Source: an uncultured Oscillospiraceae bacterium (lineage in GTDB: Bacteria; Bacillota; Clostridia; Oscillospirales; Oscillospiraceae). Taken from it: a stretch of DNA of 15,962 nt. The stretch is taken from the NCBI GenBank assembly GCA_900756575.1, contig CAAEKQ010000073.1, forward strand, positions 1-15,962, given 5' to 3'. The notes beneath the pieces were generated by a model, which saw nothing but the letters and a program-made list of their open reading frames with translations, was not told the origin of the DNA and did not search any database. Shown here one piece after another: positions 13,343 to 15,962 of this stretch (positions are counted from its first letter, which is position 1; the number at the start of each line of letters is the position of its first letter). A program made the position numbers and the translations under genes.

Positions 13343-15280
13343 TTACAGATTCATTGCAGTATAGTAGCCCTCGCGGATGGCATCGCCCATCTTTCTGGCG
13401 GCGGCGCAGTCACCGATGGTATAGGTCTCGGGGACAACAGCCTTCTGGAGCTCCTCCACGATGGAAGTTCTGGGCCGCATACCGGCGGAGAGGATCACGC
13501 TGTCGGCGGGGAGCAGTTCTTCCTCCTTGCCCTCGGTCTGAACCCAAACGCCCTCGTCGGTGATGCGCTTGCAGGCGGTGGAAGTCATGACCTTCACGCC
13601 GATCATGCCAACCCGCAGGGCGTTGGACTGGGCCTGACCGCAGCCGGGAGCAATACCGGGCAGCATCTCTACCACGGTGACATCACGGCCGTCGGCATGG
13701 AGCTCCGCAGCAGATTCGCAGCCGATGAGACCGCCGCCGATGACCACCACTTTGTCGCCGTAGTTCTGAGGTGTATCGTGCATGGTCGCGCCCACAATGA
13801 CCTTGGGATTGTCCAGGCCGGGAATGGGCGGACGGGCAGGATCGGCACCTACTGCGATAATCAGCACATCAGGGCGAATCTGATTGACATAATCTGCATC
13901 TACAGCGGTGTTCAAACGGACATCCACGTTGGAGTCGGCCAGACGGTTCTCCATCTGATGCCGCCAGTATGCCATGTCACGCTTGAAATATACATGATCG
14001 GCGAAGCGGATGGCACCGCCCAGCTCTGCACCCTTGTCGCAGAGAATGACCTGATGACCGCGCTTTGCAGCCGTCCAGGCAGCCATCATGCCGCCGGGGC
14101 CAGCGCCTACGATCAGTACCTTCTTTTTCTTCTCCGGTGCGGCAGGCAGGGGCAGACGGTCTTCAAAGCCTACCTCCGGATTCAGGGTACACAGGAACCA
14201 GTTCTTTGCGAACAGGCGGTTGTGGCATTCGTTGCAGCGGAGACAGCGGTTACAGTCGGCATAGCGCCCTGCCGCCAGCTTATTGGGCATCTCCGGCTCG
14301 CAGATCAGGCCGCGGCCCATGAGAATCAGGTCGGCGCGATTATTTTTGATTACATCCTCCATCATGTCCGGCTCGTTGATACCGGCCACGGTGGAAACGG
14401 GGATATTCACCACGGACTTAATCTCGGTGGCAAAGTCCACATTGCAGCCCTTTTCCATAAACACGCCGGGGGACATTCTTGCGGTGGCGTCGGGATGGAA
14501 GATGCCGCCGGTGGAAACCTGAATCATGTCAACATAGGGTGCCAGCATTTGAGCAATCTTCTTGCCCTCGTCGATGTGATAGCCGCCTTCGATGATCTCG
14601 TCACCGGTCATGCGCATGTCGATGGGGAAGTTTTTACCTACCTTCTCCCGGATCTTTTTGAGGCACATAATCGGGAAGCGGCAGCGGTTCTCCAGAGAGC
14701 CGCCGAACTCGTCGGTGCGCTTGTTGGTGCGCGGGGAGAGGAACTGGTGAATCAGCCAGCCGTGGCCCGCATGGAACTGAACCATATCAAAACCTGCATT
14801 CTTGAGGGTGAGCGCGGCATTGCCGAAATCCTCGGCAACCTCCTCCATATCCGAAAGGGTCATCGCGCGAACGGCGACACCGCTGGGCTTGACATAGTCA
14901 ATGGGGCCCATGGGTTGGTTGCCGAAGTTGTTCTCGGGAATACATAGCGCGCCTGCATGGCTCATCTCCATGGAGATCTTGGCGCCCCAGCGATGGACGG
15001 TCTCCGCCAAATCGCACAGGGAGAAGTACGCGCCGGGATTGGTAATCCGCAGCATAAAGGACTCGGAGGAGCCGGTTTTCGGGGAAACGCAGGCTTCGCC
15101 CATGGTGATGAGGGCCACGCCGCCCTTGGCAAATTTCTCGTTGAAGGCAATGGTGCGGGCGGTATAGCCGCCGTTGTGATCTATCTCACGAAGATTCATG
15201 GGAGCCACGCAGATGCGGTTTTTCAGGGTCACATTGCCAATTTTGATGGGAGAGAGCAGATTGGGATAGTAGGGATTCAT
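13343..15280 (-). CDS. FMN/Fe-S/FAD ene-reductase (old yellow enzyme, 2,4-dienoyl-CoA/2-enoate reductase type), 645 aa
   Basis: This is a cytoplasmic NAD(P)H-dependent reductase of activated C=C bonds; the substrate is unknown. The N-terminal FMN barrel (about 5-370) has APM near 26-28, FHAGHGWLIHQFLSPRTNKR (169-188) and DEFGGSLENRCRF (190-202). A cysteine cluster, Cys343, 346, 349, 352 and 364, should hold a 4Fe-4S cluster. Nucleotide-binding folds follow: VLIVGAGPGG (388-397) for FAD and VVVIGGGLIG (511-520) for NAD(P)H. ATG 15280 is chosen for AAAGGAG upstream; the longer reading is not protein-like. Relatives reduce dienoyl-CoA, cinnamate or bile-acid intermediates (BaiCD/BaiH). It is alone in its unit, with a leader of about 195 bases. 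Confidence 0.9.
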   Translation of the reverse strand: MNPYYPNLLSPIKIGNVTLKNRICVAPMNLREIDHNGGYTARTIAFNEKFAKGGVALITMGEACVSPKTGSSESFMLRITNPGAYFSLCDLAETVHRWGAKISMEMSHAGALCIPENNFGNQPMGPIDYVKPSGVAVRAMTLSDMEEVAEDFGNAALTLKNAGFDMVQFHAGHGWLIHQFLSPRTNKRTDEFGGSLENRCRFPIMCLKKIREKVGKNFPIDMRMTGDEIIEGGYHIDEGKKIAQMLAPYVDMIQVSTGGIFHPDATARMSPGVFMEKGCNVDFATEIKSVVNIPVSTVAGINEPDMMEDVIKNNRADLILMGRGLICEPEMPNKLAAGRYADCNRCLRCNECHNRLFAKNWFLCTLNPEVGFEDRLPLPAAPEKKKKVLIVGAGPGGMMAAWTAAKRGHQVILCDKGAELGGAIRFADHVYFKRDMAYWRHQMENRLADSNVDVRLNTAVDADYVNQIRPDVLIIAVGADPARPPIPGLDNPKVIVGATMHDTPQNYGDKVVVIGGGLIGCESAAELHADGRDVTVVEMLPGIAPGCGQAQSNALRVGMIGVKVMTSTACKRITDEGVWVQTEGKEEELLPADSVILSAGMRPRTSIVEELQKAVVPETYTIGDCAAARKMGDAIREGYYTAMNL

Positions 15281-15305
15281 GGAAAAGACTCCTTTCATAG
15301 ATCGG

Positions 15306-15343
15306 GGTACACAGACAGCTTGACCGAACGCTGCCTGTGTACC
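15306..15343 (-). promoter_or_regulatory. Hairpin before the ene-reductase ribosome site
   Basis: GGTACACAG (15306-15314) pairs with 15335-15343. After one mismatch, CAGC pairs with GCTG, around a 10-base loop. It ends about 12 bases before AAAGGAG on the transcript and has no T run, so it is not a terminator. A role in translation or mRNA stability is possible. Confidence 0.45.
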
Positions 15344-15356
15344 TGCCGTGGATGGG

Positions 15357-15434
15357 AATCCTGACGAAAAAGAGAACTTTGAAGAAGGAAATGAGGTTAG
15401 AAAGAAGAATGCGCATATGCGTTTCGTCAGGATT
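15357..15434. repeat. 13-bp inverted repeat in the ene-reductase leader
   Basis: AATCCTGACGAAA (15357-15369) and its exact complement (15422-15434) are separated by 52 bp, with a small palindrome CGCATATGCG (15412-15421) next to the second arm. It may be a paired protein-binding site or a long-range RNA stem. The inner half-site TGACGAAA is shared with 12916-12935. Confidence 0.45.
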
Positions 15435-15481
15435 GGAACGCGGTTTGGAAGGAAGCCGCAACTGGTGCAGCTTATACGTTC

Positions 15482-15510
15482 ATGATACCAGCTTCCGGGA
15501 CAAAACACAA
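15482..15510 (-). promoter_or_regulatory. Candidate promoter of the ene-reductase gene
   Basis: On the minus strand: TTGTGT (15510-15505), 17 bp, TATCAT (15487-15482), the latter preceded by TGG (extended -10). Transcription would begin near 15475, giving a leader of about 195 bases with two structured segments. It lies downstream of the terminator at 15557-15593, as expected for an independent unit. Confidence 0.45.
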
Positions 15511-15556
15511 ATGCCAAAGCAGTATAGTGGCATTACATTGACGTTATAGCCCAGTA

Positions 15557-15593
15557 GACAAAACCGGACAGGTACGAAAGGTACCTGTCCGGT
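15557..15593 (-). terminator. Intrinsic terminator after the solute-binding protein remnant
   Basis: A perfect 13-bp stem (ACCGGACAGGTAC, 15563-15575, with 15581-15593) has a 5-base loop and is followed on the minus strand by TTTTGTCT. It lies 12 bases after the original stop codon at 15606-15608. Confidence 0.85.
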
Positions 15594-15605
15594 AGATGAA
15601 GCGAC

Positions 15606-15769
15606 TTAGCCCTCGTTTTCCAGATAGCGGGCATATGCGCGGCATAGATTTCGTCCATCTGGCCCAGGCCGGAGGACTCGAGGTTTGCGATGGTCTGACG
15701 GTAATCGTCCTCAGTGAGATCGCCGGAGGCCATCATCAGATTCATCTTCTCGGAATAGGTGGATTCGCC
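15606..15769 (-). pseudogene. C-terminal remnant of a probable solute-binding protein, frameshifted
   Basis: The minus strand encodes STYSEKMNLMMASGDLTEDD, then YRQTIANLESSGLGQMDEIY. This is like the last 40 to 50 residues of extracellular solute-binding proteins of ABC transporters. The frame is then lost near 15635-15645; the next frame supplies a fitting end, AYARYLENEG and TAA at 15606-15608, followed by a terminator. Upstream an in-frame TAA (15770-15772) and unrelated DNA cut off the rest. So the gene lost its front part and gained a single-base frameshift. The family assignment rests on a short stretch and is tentative. Confidence 0.55.
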
Positions 15770-15962
15770 TTATCTATTGCCATCTTATCATGAAAGCGCC
15801 CTGCTGACCAATGCCGGAACGGTATATACCATAACATTTGCGTGATACTATCTTAACAATTAGGGCAATACCGCATAAATCGGCAAGAGAGTCTGACGAG
15901 AGATTTTTCGACAGAAAAAGGTGTAAAACCGCAGGAATACTTTGTGTATTTCAAGGTTTTAC
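15770..15962. other. Gene-free edge with terminal inverted repeat
   Basis: No gene seen. At the very end, GTAAAACC (15923-15930) and its complement (15955-15962) enclose a further weak stem (GAATAC/GTATTT). The sequence joins the broken solute-binding protein remnant and may be part of an insertion sequence or a repeat that continues to the right. Nothing here proves this. Confidence 0.3.

Noticed and set aside
13697..14947. A 416-codon plus-strand frame opposite the ene-reductase
   Set aside because: It lies wholly within a gene with clear catalytic motifs on the other strand and shows no recognisable protein features.
15281..15517. N-terminal extension of the ene-reductase by 79 residues
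   Set aside because: The residues are unlike the family, cover the leader structures and lack a ribosome site. ATG 15280 has AAAGGAG and gives the normal family start.

Overview
The window looks like DNA of a spore-forming, gut-type Clostridia (Oscillospiraceae/Lachnospiraceae-like). The evidence is strong AGGAGG ribosome sites, an N-terminal fragment of an alpha/beta small acid-soluble spore protein, an anaerobe-type Fe-S/FAD ene-reductase, and conjugation, partition and pilus genes of the Firmicutes type. The species cannot be named from the sequence. Most of the window (about 85 to 13050) is one end of an integrative conjugative or plasmid-like element read on the minus strand. The rest (about 13050 to 15962) looks chromosomal.

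Layout, following minus-strand transcription from right to left. (1) Maintenance: a RepA_N-type initiator (11794-12726) with an iteron-like, AT-rich linker inside the gene, then parA (10988-11812) and parB (10105-11031), each overlapping the next. A perfect 27-bp palindrome inside parB is a candidate centromere. (2) Small genes: an unrecognised 171-aa protein, a DUF7768/deoxyribosyltransferase-fold protein and pcfB. (3) A surface cassette: a 1065-aa thioester-domain adhesin with an LPLTG anchor, a 648-aa LPKTG pilin with pilin motif and E-box, and a class C sortase, closing at a strong terminator (2617-2655). (4) Face to face with that cassette, on the plus strand: a Cro/C1-type regulator with an operator embedded in its promoter, and a MntA-HepT toxin-antitoxin pair with its own promoter and terminator. 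(5) A VirD4/PcfC-type coupling protein cut off after about 320 codons by foreign DNA that runs off the left edge.

How the genes may work together: Rep/ParA/ParB would maintain a circular or replicating form. PcfB and VirD4 belong to the DNA-delivery apparatus. The sortase, pilin and thioester adhesin would build a covalent surface fibre, possibly for mating contact or for colonisation. MntA-HepT would penalise loss of the element. The broken coupling protein suggests that this copy cannot mobilise itself unless another copy of the gene exists.

Right of the element, the spore-protein gene stops after 33 codons at a sharp change to AT-rich DNA, which probably marks the insertion point. Beyond it lies an old-yellow-enzyme/2,4-dienoyl-CoA-reductase-type oxidoreductase with a long structured leader. 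It is followed by a terminator and the frameshifted C-terminal remnant of what looks like a solute-binding protein.
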